Positions 1 to 9,155 of a stretch of 26,718 bases of DNA are shown here, piece by piece (positions within the stretch are counted from its first letter, which is position 1; each line of letters starts with the position of its first letter). The notes under the pieces are model-generated. The model had not been told where the DNA came from. It ran no database searches and saw only the letters and a list, made by a program, of their open reading frames with translations. The translations under genes were made by a program, and so were the position numbers. Source of the stretch: Chara braunii. Lineage: Eukaryota > Streptophyta > Charophyceae > Charales > Characeae. The DNA is taken from NCBI GenBank assembly GCA_003427395.1, contig BFEA01000175.1:2124741-2151458 (forward strand), given 5' to 3'.

Positions 1-30
1 GGGTCCCGTACGTTCGGGCATTCAGGTTCG

Positions 31-54
31 GGCGTTCGGCCCGTCCCGAACGCC
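31..54. other. GC-rich perfect hairpin at left edge
   Basis: GGCGTTCGG at 31-39 pairs perfectly with CCGAACGCC at 46-54 across a 6-nt loop. The surrounding 60 bases repeat the word CGTTCGGG and its complement. No gene is seen. It may be the edge of a GC-rich repeat on which the assembly broke. Confidence 0.5.
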
Positions 55-66
55 GGCAACCCTGTG

Positions 67-99
<33 letters not shown>
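67..99. repeat. (TA)n microsatellite
   Basis: Nearly uninterrupted TA dinucleotides abut the outer end of the inverted repeat that starts at about 99. A second TA run (152-173) lies just inside the left arm, and a short one (395-401) follows the right arm. The TA runs are the natural candidate target or slippage sites for the element between them. Confidence 0.9.
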
Positions 100-101
<2 letters not shown>

Positions 102-397
102 TCACAAATAGAACTGCCCGGTAAACCGTAGGCAGAGAGGGAGAAGAGGACATATATATATATATATATATATGTTTTCCATCTGGTGTGGGTGAGTGAT
201 TGTCTACTTTGATTTTGGTTAAGGTAGATTATTATTTACAGTGTAATGAGTGAGGGGATTCTGCAGACTGTTGAGGGTTCAGCCTTCTGATGAGTCGGTG
301 AAACTCCGACGAAACAGTTTGTCACCGCCCCTCGTTTGTTGTCCTCTTCTCTTTCTCTCTGCCTACGGTTTACCGGGCAGTTCTGTTTGTGACGATA
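99..397 (+). mobile_element. Foldback/MITE-like element with ~53-bp inverted repeats enclosing a hammerhead ribozyme
   Basis: The left arm (about 99-151) and right arm (341-395) are inverted copies over about 53 bases, differing by one substitution and a small indel in the purine tract. Both contain CGGTTTACCGGGCAGTTCT or its complement. TA-rich DNA lies directly outside both arms. The 189-bp interior (152-340) holds no ORF but contains a hammerhead ribozyme at 252-333. Size and architecture fit a foldback element or MITE. The ribozyme recalls plant retrozymes, which are non-autonomous retroelements with hammerheads in LTRs, but LTRs, a primer-binding site and a second ribozyme copy are not seen here. 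Mobility is inferred; the arms and ribozyme are directly visible. Confidence 0.7.
252..333 (+). ncRNA. Type III hammerhead self-cleaving ribozyme
   Basis: All conserved core elements are present in order. Stem III is CAGACTG (264-270) with CAGTTTG (315-321), one G-U pair, plus the U271-A314 pair. The cleavage triplet is GTT (270-272), cutting after 272. Stem I is GAGG/CCTT (273-276/283-286) with loop GTTCAG. The core CTGATGA lies at 287-293. Stem II is GTCGG/CCGAC (294-298/306-310) with a 7-nt loop. GAAA lies at 311-314. An outer helix GAGGGG/CCCCTC (252-257/328-333) continues stem III beyond an internal loop. Stem III is open and stems I and II are closed, which is type III. Stem I is short (4 bp, one G-U), so activity may depend on loop I-loop II contacts. 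U as the cleavage-site base is allowed but less common than C. Confidence 0.88.
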
Positions 398-1345
398 TAT
401 ATGACCAAACAAACAAAAGATGAATACAAACCAAAAATCACAAATGTTTAAAAATCGTACCGATTCGGACATTGAAGTGCAAAGAAAACATTTGTTCACT
501 GTGTTGACGAAATCCCAATCGCTCACACATAGTCCAGCAGAAACAAAGCGGGGGGGGGAGGGGGCACAGGAGGGTGCTCAATTCCAGGGGTTCCATTGGT
601 GTTTTTTTTTTTTTTTTAGTCCATCACTTTTACCGTCTGCGACTCGTTAATAGTGCATGGCAAACGACACATCCACTCGACATTCCAATATGGTATGAAA
701 GGAATCGAAGACAAGAAAACATAAAGGAAATGAAGAAATTAAAATAAATTGAAGAAATACAACAAAAAACAAACAAACAAACAAAAAACCATTGGAAACG
801 ATTTTAAAGATGACAATGACATGACATCGACACACACATGACTTTCTGTGCGACTATAGCATTCATCATAACAAGTTCCTGGGGACAACTATAAAAGAAA
901 GATGGCGCACAGACAATGTGCGTAAAATGTTGTTTTCCCATGTATTGCTAGCGGCGCTCAAAACACTGTGCGAAAGGCACAACATCCCCGTCGCCGGATT
1001 CGGAGACAGCGACCATTCCCCCAGCAACGGTCCGTGTCTCCCCCTGCCCCCCTACCCCCGTACCCCCCCTCTACCCCCCCCATCCTACCCTACCAACTAC
1101 TCTTCCGCACCCCACCAAAACATCCACGTCACGGACGTCAGATACCAGACTATGGTGATGGCATCTCCCATTTCCCCCCCGTCGTGCCACCGGTGAACGA
1201 GTCCGCATCCCCAGCGACGGTCCTACGTAACCGTTCAGGGATCTGATTGATTTCACGACGGTTGGTATCCGGAGATCTCCCCGGATTCGAGCATGCCCAC
1301 CATGAACGCGCGCATCGCCCACAGTCATGTGGTCGTAAGAGTGGA
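398..1345. other. No recognisable gene; homopolymers and C-rich tract
   Basis: This stretch holds a G run (550-563), a T run (601-617), A-rich (CAAA)n DNA around 770-788 and a C-rich tract at about 1037-1085. Short open frames exist in several frames because of the C-rich composition, but none resembles a protein. I see no gene here. Confidence 0.6.
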
Positions 1346-3258
1346 CTACACCTTTCCCCCCTTGCTGGGAGAAGGACACAACAATACTAGCAACAACCCT
1401 CCACTCGGAGAATATGGACTCTCCATAGACGCTAATATCGTTTGGCCCCCCTCTTGGGCCTTGCGAACATCCCCCTCCAACATCAGAACCCGTGCACGAA
1501 GGCAGTCGACCTTGTCCTGCAGCTCCGCAACAAGACGCTCGAAATTCGCCATCTTGGACGCAGCGATGACCTCCCTCAGGTTCGCGTTATGAACGTCACC
1601 GCACATTCTCTTCAGATCCGCAACCATTGTGTGTACACAATCAAACATGACCCCTCTCTTTCTAGCAAGCTCGTGCGCGCTCTCTATCATTCGGCGGTGC
1701 ACGAGTGTGAAGTCTCCCGCCATGTTGGGGACTTCCTCGAGAGGAATTTTGGCAGGGAAAGACGTGGGTTCCATCCCGACGGCCCGGAGGGTATCCTGCA
1801 CACACACACAAATGAACGAAAGGTAGAAAAAAAAAGAAAAAAAATCACACATCACAGCCAAACAAGGCATTTGTCGAGCAGCACGAACGAAGATAATGAC
1901 AACCACGGAAAGCGGAAGGCGAACGACGTCAGTTTCACCGCTGATGTCTCTCACGTGTTGGCATGGCTTTATGGGATACAAGCATGCAAACCACCCGCTT
2001 TACAATGCACAAATTTGTGCACTGATATCATTGCTCATGTGGTTGACTCTCCTCACCCCTTTCCACTCCATGTTCGCCTCCGTAGCCACTGGAATCACGT
2101 GCAGGTCGTCCGGCCAAGGACCCTGTCAACATTGTGAATCCTTGGAGCAAGGTGTTATTGTCGTCAACCATGGTCTTGTTCATCCCCTCCAAAGCAGTCA
2201 CGAAAGTTCCTGCAAGCATTTTGGCGTTTTGTTTGTTTGAATCCGCCAACGTCATCGCGATGCCGGACATGGCATTTGTTTCACCCACCTTCAAGCGGAG
2301 AGTCCGACCTGCTACACAGCCCTCCTCCTCTGGTCCAGTGGTACTTCGACCCCTCCAACATATCACTCTCTGCCCGCCTGCATGGCACGTTTCCCTTGCT
2401 CACACTCCCCCCCCTTCGCCATCCGATGTAACAGCGTTGGTGGCAGCTCCAAGAACATCAACAGAGTTCACCACCTGGTCGCAAGACTCGAAAAATTTCC
2501 CCAACTTCCACTGAATTGCATCTCAGTATTGCCTCTCATAATACAGGGGCACCCCGACCTGCTTTCTCTCCTGTTTGTCCGTATTCCAGTAGATCTGCTC
2601 GCCCAACCAGTTATGGAAGTCCCTAATCTTCTTCTCCTATTGACAAGAGCGTAGAACTTTCTATCGCACTCCCCTACCAGTTTTTTCGCCAAACCTTGTT
2701 GCACCATTTTTGACACCATCCACTTATACCCCTCTTTCTTTCCCTTCATTTGTTGCCTTCTCGGTCTGTTTATATGCATAACATCCTCTTTCGTGAGGTA
2801 ACGGAGTGGCGCCAATGTTTCATCCAACCTCCAATTGTTACCCCGAGACTTTCCTTTAGTGCCAGACTCTCTAACCCCACCGGCATTGCTCGCCATCGCT
2901 GTTTTCTTACCGCCTTCTCCTGTCTCCTCCGTACCTGCAGCCGCCATCCTCTCCATTGCATGTCCATCACCGACTGCCGCTACCAGGGTCCCGATAATGC
3001 CCTCCATAGGACCACTCCACGCGTCCTGCACGCCTGCGTTCGCAACAGGCAGCCGAGTGTCCCCATCTTCCATTGCCTGCAGCGAGAATCCATACGATCG
3101 GGCAATGGGGCAGTGTTGGGGGCACTTCCCTCGCCAAAGGCCCCTCTTTTCGTCTCCGCCTGCCCACGACCTCCGACGTCCATGTTGGAAGTGTGCATTG
3201 TAGCTCTACCATCTTCGCCTGCGACGCCCATATCAACTCGGCCACCTGTTACGGTCAT
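1346..3258 (-). pseudogene. Trihelix/SANT-like DNA-binding protein, broken
   Basis: Read on the minus strand, a Gly/Ala/Glu-rich N-terminal stretch (about 3258-2860) leads to a trihelix/Myb-SANT-like domain (about 2835-2540). It has NNWRLDETLAPL, KKEGYKWMVSKMVQQG and CDRKFYALVN, the spaced-tryptophan, basic layout of trihelix domains. A frameshift near 2650 moves the continuation to another frame (RDFHNWLGEQIYW, then DAIQWKLGKFFESC). A TGA at 2525-2523 replaces an expected Trp. Another shift lies near the C run at 2407. Further on come TNAMSGIAMTLADSNK (about 2290) and, after a plausible intron (donor near 2073, acceptor TGCAG before 1797), a coiled-coil-like segment with AELQDKVDCLRARVLMLEGD ending at 1346. 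At least two frameshifts and one stop make it a pseudogene. Proteins of this type are host transcription factors or transposon companions; the sequence does not decide. The N-terminal limit is uncertain. Confidence 0.6.
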
Positions 3259-4316
3259 CTACTCGTCGAAGGACCTCGACCGCTGCATACGAGGCACGCT
3301 TGGCTGCTCACGCGGCATCCCCCACCCCGTCGTCGCGGGAAAAGGAATTGAAAATGTTGATTGCGGCAGGCCACTTCAAGTTGCGGTCTGGCCCATCACG
3401 GACGAGAACGATTCCTCAACACGTTGTTGCGGCATGCTTGCGTACGTGTTCAACTTTGGCGGTGAGAACACATTTCGGGTGGCCCACTGCAGAAGCGCCT
3501 TGGAAGTGGGCAAAGGGGCTGCGCTCCCCTGCCCATGCTCCACCTTCGAAAATCGATGGTGGCATACCTTCACTCGCAGATTTAATGTGGGACGACAAGG
3601 CCGATGCGGACGGATGAGGGTTGAGGTTGTGCTTTATACGTGCTTGCTGCGCACGACGATGAAATGTTCCCAAGTACTATTGCGGATGTGCACACCGACC
3701 ATGGAAGCTGCTCCCACCAAAATGACGTGCGTCGACAACCCGCCGTCAGATACAGAAAACCCTGCCAACGTCCAAGGAAACGAGTGATATCCACGTGCTA
3801 CCAGCAACGCTTCATTATAAAATATTTGAAAACGACGAAGCACGCATACGACACGTCAACAACGGCTCTTTTTTTTTCCCAACGGCAAGTGCCACACAAT
3901 ACGGCGGGAGACGATGGGACAACGTCGGACCCGATATATTCGTGGAACCAGTACCGGTAGTCGTCCGCGTCTCACAGTCCTCTGCTCCCTAGATGTATTG
4001 GCCGACCAAGGGCAGACATCGAAAAGAGGGACTCGTTTTTGCGGCAGCTTTCTCGGTAGGGGTAGGGGTCCTCGACCTTTCCATTTTTTGTAGCGTCGTT
4101 GGGCCGTTCATCACGGCCTATGCGCCACGTACACATAACCCGAAAACGTACTCCTGACAAAGCGCCTCGCCCTCCGATTTAGGAAAGTGGTGCTATCCAC
4201 GTTTCTTAACAAAATTGCCTGAATTATGCACTGTCGGATCATAAGTTGAGTCACCGCAAAAAAAAATTGAAAAGCACACCAAAGATATCGAGAACTCGAA
4301 TAAACAAAGCATTATC
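3259..4316. other. No recognisable gene
   Basis: GC-rich up to about 3800 with overlapping open frames in several frames, none recognised, and more AT-rich afterwards. The GC-rich part may be the decayed upstream region of the trihelix-like pseudogene. One plus-strand frame (3300-3617, ending WDDKADADG) stays open for 105 codons but has no identifiable domain. Confidence 0.4.
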
Positions 4317-4662
4317 CTTTTTTTTTTTTTTTCAACGAGTTTTCCGGCATCACACCGTTGAGTTACCTCAACCAAACGGTGCATGTGAGACATGGTCCCC
4401 CTCCTGCAGGTGGGCGATACCCGCCAGAGGACAACCGATAGGATTAGGGACTATACCAACAGGAACAATCCCTGTGCCTCCCCTCAGGTCGCCTCCCCTA
4501 TGAACATCAACAGACTCTGCTCAACGTCGATCGCAGGACCCAATGGTCTATCTCTAGGTGGCGGGCGCCAACATGCCTAGGAAGATATATGAGGTCAGTG
4601 GGGATTGAACCGACGACCTCCTGAATGCCAATGTGAATCTTACCGACTGAGCTATTTCACCC
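4317..4662 (-). mobile_element. tRNA-headed SINE-like unit with poly(A) tail
   Basis: Read on the minus strand, a tRNA-like head (4662-4592) is followed by about 255 bp of unrelated body and a 16-A run (plus-strand T run at about 4317-4333). This is the head-body-tail order of a tRNA-derived SINE of about 345 bp. I found no clear target-site duplication, so the right and left limits are inferred from the head and the tail. Alternatively the T run and the tRNA relic are unrelated neighbours. Confidence 0.4.
4592..4662 (-). pseudogene. tRNA-like relic with intact A and B boxes
   Basis: On the minus strand TAGCTCAGTCGG (4654-4643) matches the Pol III A box and GGTTCAATCCC (4611-4601) matches the B box, 31 nt apart. 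The D-arm and T-arm are tRNA-like, with one C-C mismatch in the T stem. The acceptor and anticodon stems do not pair well. If 44-48 is AGGTC, the anticodon loop reads TTGGCAT, giving GGC (Ala), but this is weak. It is best read as a decayed tRNA or SINE head, not a working tRNA. Confidence 0.5.
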
Positions 4663-4897
4663 TGTGAATGGGGGAGTTTTTAACAGAAATATTTTCTTCA
4701 CAAAGTCCTGAAAAAAAAAGAAAAAATTGCTACCACCTCTCGGGCCATGGCAAATTTCCCAACACAACTGTTGGATAGGCCACTGACATTTGTTACCCCA
4801 AATGCTACAATTGATCCAATTATGGCATTGTGTGACTACAAGAACCACCAAATTTTTGCCATTTTGAAAGAAAGGGCCCTAATGTGAGTATGCCCTT

Positions 4898-5106
4898 CCT
4901 AACCCTAATACAGGATAGGAAAGACAAACCAGCCTCGATTCTTTGATGGCAGTATCAGAACTTGTTTTCGTTAGGGAAAAAACGGAAAGAAAAAAAAAAA
5001 TACAGGCCTAGTCCTTTCGAACATGCGTTAAAATTGGAGTGGAACATATAAGATGAACATAACCGTGCACAAGGATAACATGCATAAAACAAGAAATGAC
5101 CCAAAT
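4898..5106 (+). pseudogene. U6-snRNA-derived repeat, copy A
   Basis: The last ~96 bases (5011-5106) align along U6: GTCCTTTCG, then GCGTTAAAATTGGA, then GTGCACAAGGATAACATGCA and ACAAGAAATG. The ACAGAGA box and AGC triad are lost, so the copy is dead. The upstream ~110 bases (from CCTAACCCTAATA through GACAAACCAGCC and ACTTGTTTTCGTT) match the flank of copy B at 5866. The two therefore share an ancestor that included upstream sequence, unlike typical reverse-transcribed U6 pseudogenes. Confidence 0.65.
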
Positions 5107-5865
5107 CAACCCGAGAAAAAAACAAGAAAACAAAGACCGACTACATCGCACCGCAAATCAATCCCTTGGATCCAATTCCATAAACAGAGGAGGGGGGAAG
5201 GGAAGGGAAGAAAGGAAAAAGAGTGACGGTGGGGGTGAGACGGGGTCATAGTCGTCGTTGTGGTGCGTCACTCGGTTCTTCATTTTATCGGCTTTCTGAG
5301 TCTATTTTTGAGATTTCTTCACATATGTTTTGCCTTGCTAAAACGGTTATATGTGTTCATGTCCTATCAATTTCGTTGTCTTCGTCATCCCATTCCGGAG
5401 GGGGAGCGAGGAGGAAGGGGGGAAGTGAAAAAGAGGAAAACGAGTTGGGTTCCTTAAACATGCACACCGATATGCGCAACTATGTTAGTCTCCCTCCTTT
5501 TGACGACACGTCATCACGTGTCTTCCTGATGCCATGTCAACACATATTCTCCTCACGATATGCTCGCTAGTGGGGCAAGACCCCAACCGACAGGATGGAT
5601 GACCAATAGAAAAAAGCAGCCTAGATGCCGGTGGGCTTGATACAATGCTTACTTTGACACTAGGGCTTTCATATGACATATCTGACCACATTTAGGGCCA
5701 GTGCCCCAGACAAAAATACAAATCACAAATGAGTTAAAGATTTCGGGGGCATGAGGATGACCCCACGCCCATGAAAATGAACAAAAGAAGTAAAGAATAG
5801 AAAGAAAAAAAAATCCAAAAAATTATAATAGGTCATTTATTTAGTAAAATTTGAAGTAGAAATTT
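5107..5865. other. No recognisable gene
   Basis: A-rich, then mixed composition. A purine-rich stretch lies at 5188-5250 and another at 5396-5445. Short open frames carry no recognisable domain. Confidence 0.5.
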
Positions 5866-6058
5866 CTAACCCTAATAAAGTAAAGGAAAGACATACCAGC
5901 CTAAATTTTTTAGTGGAAGTATAAAAACTTGTTTTCATTTGAGAAAAACCAACACAGAAACGGAAAAAAATAGGTCGAGTTTTTCGGATGTTATAGCAAC
6001 ACATATAAGACAAATACAGTCTTGTATAAGGATGACACACATAAAACGAGAGGGAAAA
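5866..6058 (+). pseudogene. U6-snRNA-derived repeat, copy B
   Basis: The flank (TCTAACCCTAATA, GACATACCAGCC, ACTTGTTTTCATT) is clearly homologous to copy A. The U6-like part (5973-6058) is more decayed. It keeps AAGGATGACACACATAAAAC and ACGAGA near the 3' end but has lost most of the 5' half and the catalytic core. AGTATAAAAAC at about 5918-5928 could be a relic TATA box about 50 bases upstream. Confidence 0.55.
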
Positions 6059-6439
6059 TCAACTCAGTTGGCGATAAGACTTGACAGACTCCATATATAA
6101 ATCATAAATATAGGGTCTTTAAAGTTTCAGCCCCAACTAACCTTGTTTGGCATAGGGTGACTTGAGAACCCACGTGTTGTGCCAAATAGTCATTGGTTGT
6201 CGGGCTGGAGCTAAGGCGGCCTACATCTTGGCAGGCTTCATGAGTTGTATACACTGTGTGTCAAGACACCTCCTTGCAGCAGCAGCTGGACACCTACCAA
6301 CCCATCTCCCAATGGCAATTCATGTATTAGACTAGAGAAAACCCACCGTGCAAAATAGCGGAGTTCAAATATAACACATGGGAAAGTAAAGCAGAAATAG
6401 CGTAGTTGAAAATGCATGTTCGAGCACACTAGTCTACCT
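6059..6439. other. No recognisable gene
   Basis: Intergenic-like sequence of mixed composition. I see no conserved domain, RNA gene or clear repeat. Confidence 0.5.
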
Positions 6440-6600
6440 TTTTCCCCCGAGCATAACGCATATGCATTGTATTCGAGTTTTAAAAAAACAACATTTTTTC
6501 GAAAGTTTGTATTTTTTTTTTCAAATAGAAGCACACTTCGAATACACCACATATGATTTGTATTCGAATAAAACGCATATGCATTTTATTCGAATTTTGA
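6440..6600. repeat. AT-rich dispersed repeat (ATGCATATGCG family)
   Basis: The segment alternates CGCATATGCATT and TATTCGAA-type words several times, many of them palindromic. The stretch CCCCCGAGCATAACGCATAT near 6445 matches, in inverse orientation, sequence at about 10590-10625, where CCCCCGAACATAACGCA lies on the minus strand. This indicates two members of one small repeat family, possibly a MITE. Confidence 0.5.
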
Positions 6601-6662
6601 AAAGATTCAAATATGATCTTTTTTTTTTTCCCCTTTCTCTTTTAGGTCAGCGCATATACATT

Positions 6663-6668
<6 letters not shown>

Positions 6669-6752
<84 letters not shown>

Positions 6753-6764
6753 TCTCTCTCTCTN

Positions 6765-6850
<86 letters not shown>

Positions 6851-6857
6851 CGCGCGC
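6669..6857. repeat. (TC)n followed by (CG)n microsatellite, with one N
   Basis: About 165 bases of TC repeat, broken by one CCC and an ambiguous base at 6764, pass directly into 22 bases of CG repeat. The true length is probably uncertain because reads cannot span or phase such a tract. Open frames in it are artefacts of composition. Confidence 0.95.
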
Positions 6858-7743
6858 TGGCTGCTTATGTCCTTCACTCAAGTTCTGTCTTGCTTTCCCC
6901 TTGGATGGATTGAGTGCATATTGTTATAACTTATAAGCTTGCTATTAAGCCGTCACCTTGTTGCACAACAGTTGCGGAAGAAGTGAAGAGAATATATAAC
7001 ACAGTGAAACACACAATAAAATCATTACAATGTGATATGGAATTTAAAATAATTTAATAGCGGGAACACCTGAATTCAGGTACAGTCTGTTCTTTGCAGC
7101 TTAAGAGGATGGATAGAAAACATGAAGTAGATATACAGTTACATAACTGGACAGCAACTGTTTCTGACAGTCCATCGTCATAGGAATCTGCAAAACTTCC
7201 CCATTATAGCATAATAATAACACCCCTCCTCCCCATACCACACATTGTAGGCACCACGCTTTGTGTAGCTGTCCTCCACCTAGCCCTTCACTCAACCCAT
7301 TTAGGCTTCTTGGGTCGTTGTAGATCCCGAGTTCATAAGAGCTACCGATAGGACCTCCAGAGTAAAACAGTCGCGAGCAGACAGTCAACCTCCAGAGTAA
7401 AACAGTCGCAAGCAGACAGTCAAATGCGAACGAAGAAGTGGTTTGCTCAGATTAAGACAGAGAAGGCAGAATAGAACAGTGCCAGCATACAGTGGCTAGC
7501 TCTGGCTATGACGGCTTTCGCTAGAATGGCTTCTTCTGGATATGGTTGTATCTAATATGTCTCCACATTCCATCTCTCATCCTTCTTGAGTTCTTTCTTG
7601 TACTCAGCCCAGTCAATTCCTGCAAGTGGAACAGAAAAGACAGCGTCATCAGTATTTGATGATTTTGATCCCATATGCGAGTAATATCGAAATCAAGTTG
7701 TAAACGATCTGACGACAAAAAAAAGTTTCCATGCTGAACATTT
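6858..7743. other. No recognisable gene; 35-bp tandem duplication
   Basis: A 35-base unit starting ACCTCCAGAGTAAAACAGTC occurs at 7353-7387 and again at 7388-7422 with one mismatch. The rest of the stretch shows no recognisable gene. Confidence 0.6.
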
Positions 7744-7795
7744 TTTGCACAGACGATCTGACAAAAAAGGAGTTGGAACGTTCACATGTGAAAGG

Positions 7796-8110
7796 ATGAT
7801 CTTCCCCCTCGTCTGCTGCATCCCCCTCATCTTCTGCTTCCATTGTCCCCTCCTCTTCTTACCACTCCTCTTCCTCTGCCTCCTCTGCTGCCTGCTTCTC
7901 TTCTGCCTCTTGTCTCTCCTCTTCCTTCTCCTTTCCTCCTTCCCCTCGGCCCCCTCCTACTCGTCCTCTTCTTCCTCCTCCTTTCCGTTCTTCTACTTCT
8001 CCTCCTCCTCCTCCTCCTCAGCCTTTCCTTCCCCTCCTCCTCCCCTTTTCTTCCTCCTCCTCCTCCTCCTCCTGCTTTCTTTCTCCTCCTCCTCCTCCTG
8101 CTGCTGCTGG
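7796..8110. repeat. Long pyrimidine-rich (TCC/CTT)n tract
   Basis: About 310 bases are almost entirely C and T on the plus strand, mainly CTC and CTT triplets, ending in (CTG)4. Such strand asymmetry can form triplex (H-DNA). Open frames on both strands (Leu/Ser/Pro or Arg/Gly/Glu only) come from composition and are not genes. Confidence 0.85.
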
Positions 8111-8443
8111 AATTTCTAGGTAAACCAAATGCCATGCCATAATTACTGCACATTCTCAATGATCTAAATTTACAACAAAACCTGATGCGCATTGTCAATC
8201 AGTCGACAAGCATGCCGTCCAGCATTTAGGCTGGCCTTCATCTTATCCTCCTCTCTTATGGATCCAAACTTCCGAAGTAGTTTCTGACTTTTCCAAAAAA
8301 AACAGGGGCTGCATGCATATGCACCTCACACCGAACAATGCCCACAGAACTTGATAGTAAGTTGATACATATAAGACACTTTTTTTTTTTTTTTTTCACA
8401 TTCGCGAGTCATAACAGCTATCTTTTGTGACTGTGTCAGAGGG
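8111..8443. other. No recognisable gene
   Basis: Mixed AT-rich sequence with a 17-T run at about 8380-8396. Nothing recognisable is seen. Confidence 0.5.
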
Positions 8444-8759
8444 TCAACACTTCTTCTTTTCTTTTCTCTTTTGCCACTCGCGATGAGGTGGATCGGCACA
8501 TGGAAGACCTAGCTGAGCATTCTCAGCATAAAAAATGCCAGGATGGCTGGCATTGAGCATGCCCACCATACACTCCCGACAAATGGCATGTCGATTGCAG
8601 GCCAGAATGAAGGAAGAACGCTCGTCGCTGACCACAAAAGACCATGCATTCAGTACAGCGCCCCTGGACGCAAAATGGGCATATAGTGTCCGTATGCGGA
8701 GGGTGCCTGCAGTCAGGAACGGAGGGACAGTCCTCTACACACATGGATGCAGAAACCAT
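8444..8759 (-). pseudogene. RING-like cysteine-rich fragment, frameshifted
   Basis: Two overlapping minus-strand frames join into a RING-like pattern. The first gives CPFCVQGRCTECMVF. After a one-base shift near a TTTT run at about 8644-8648, the second gives SSFILACNRHAICRECMVGM, then a Cys at the expected distance (LGLPCADP). This reads C-x2-C...C-x2-H-x2-C-x2-C, as in RING fingers of E3 ligases, with the last Cys pair incomplete. It ends at a stop after a Lys/Glu-rich tail. No flanking exons are evident. It is either a pseudogene or one exon with a sequence error. The family call is tentative. Confidence 0.35.
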
Positions 8760-9051
8760 GTCATTGTAGTGATTGTGACAGAGACATATATAATATATAT
8801 ACTTTTGCCTAGTAATATAGAAACTAAATCGAGTATCAATAGAGAATTTTTTCCGAGCTCCGCTGAGTTTGTTTGAGCCCTATACACCGGTTTTCATCAT
8901 CATAAACTGTTTTTCATTCTTTCATCCCCCTTCTGTCTCTCTTTTTGTCGCCATTGTTGTTTGTCGTTCCAACAACCCACACCCCTTCTATTCTGGGGGC
9001 CAACAGTCCGGTTGATTATTACCGGCAAGCATGTTGTAACATCCAAAAGAT
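8760..9051. other. No recognisable gene; region upstream of the U6-like sequence
   Basis: A plant U6 promoter would show an upstream sequence element (like RTCCCACATCG) and a TATA box about 30 bases before the start. I find only weak resemblance (AACCCACACCCC at about 8969-8980, GATTATTAC at about 9013) at unsuitable spacing. Confidence 0.4.
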
Positions 9052-9155
9052 GTCCTTCGGGACATCCGTTAAAATTGGAACGATACAGAGAAAGAAGATT
9101 AGCATGGCCCTTGCGCAAGGATGACACGCACAAATCGAGAAATGTTCCAAATTTT
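9052..9155 (+). ncRNA. U6 spliceosomal snRNA-like sequence with 4-base insertion
   Basis: This is a near full-length U6. The 5' stem-loop is GTCCTTCGGGAC, followed by GTTAAAATTGGAACGATACA, the ACAGAGA box (9085-9091), AGATTAGCATGG, GCGCAAGGATGACACGCA, AAATCGAGAAATG and a terminal TTTT. Compared with plant U6 it has few substitutions, but four extra bases (AAGA) lie between ACAGAGA and AGATTAGC. They would change the spacing between the 5'-splice-site-binding box and the catalytic AGC triad, so a functional RNA is doubtful. No convincing upstream promoter is visible and the T run is only four long. It is most likely a recent U6 pseudogene; a real variant gene is the alternative. Confidence 0.85.

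Noticed and set aside
3300-3617. Plus-strand 105-codon frame as a gene
   Set aside because: GC-rich region open in several frames; no recognisable domain or splice context.
6669-6857. Long open frames of alternating Leu-Ser or Arg-Glu
   Set aside because: They are translations of a TC/CG dinucleotide tract containing an N; composition explains them fully.
7641-7660. Second hammerhead core (CTGATGA on the minus strand)
   Set aside because: No GAAAC follows and no stem II forms. Other CTGATGA words (15400, 21465, 25725, 26355, all minus) fail for the same reason.
7745-8198. Ser/Leu/Pro-rich frames on plus and Arg/Gly-rich frames on minus
   Set aside because: They derive from the pyrimidine-rich triplet tract, are open on both strands at once and have no conserved domain.
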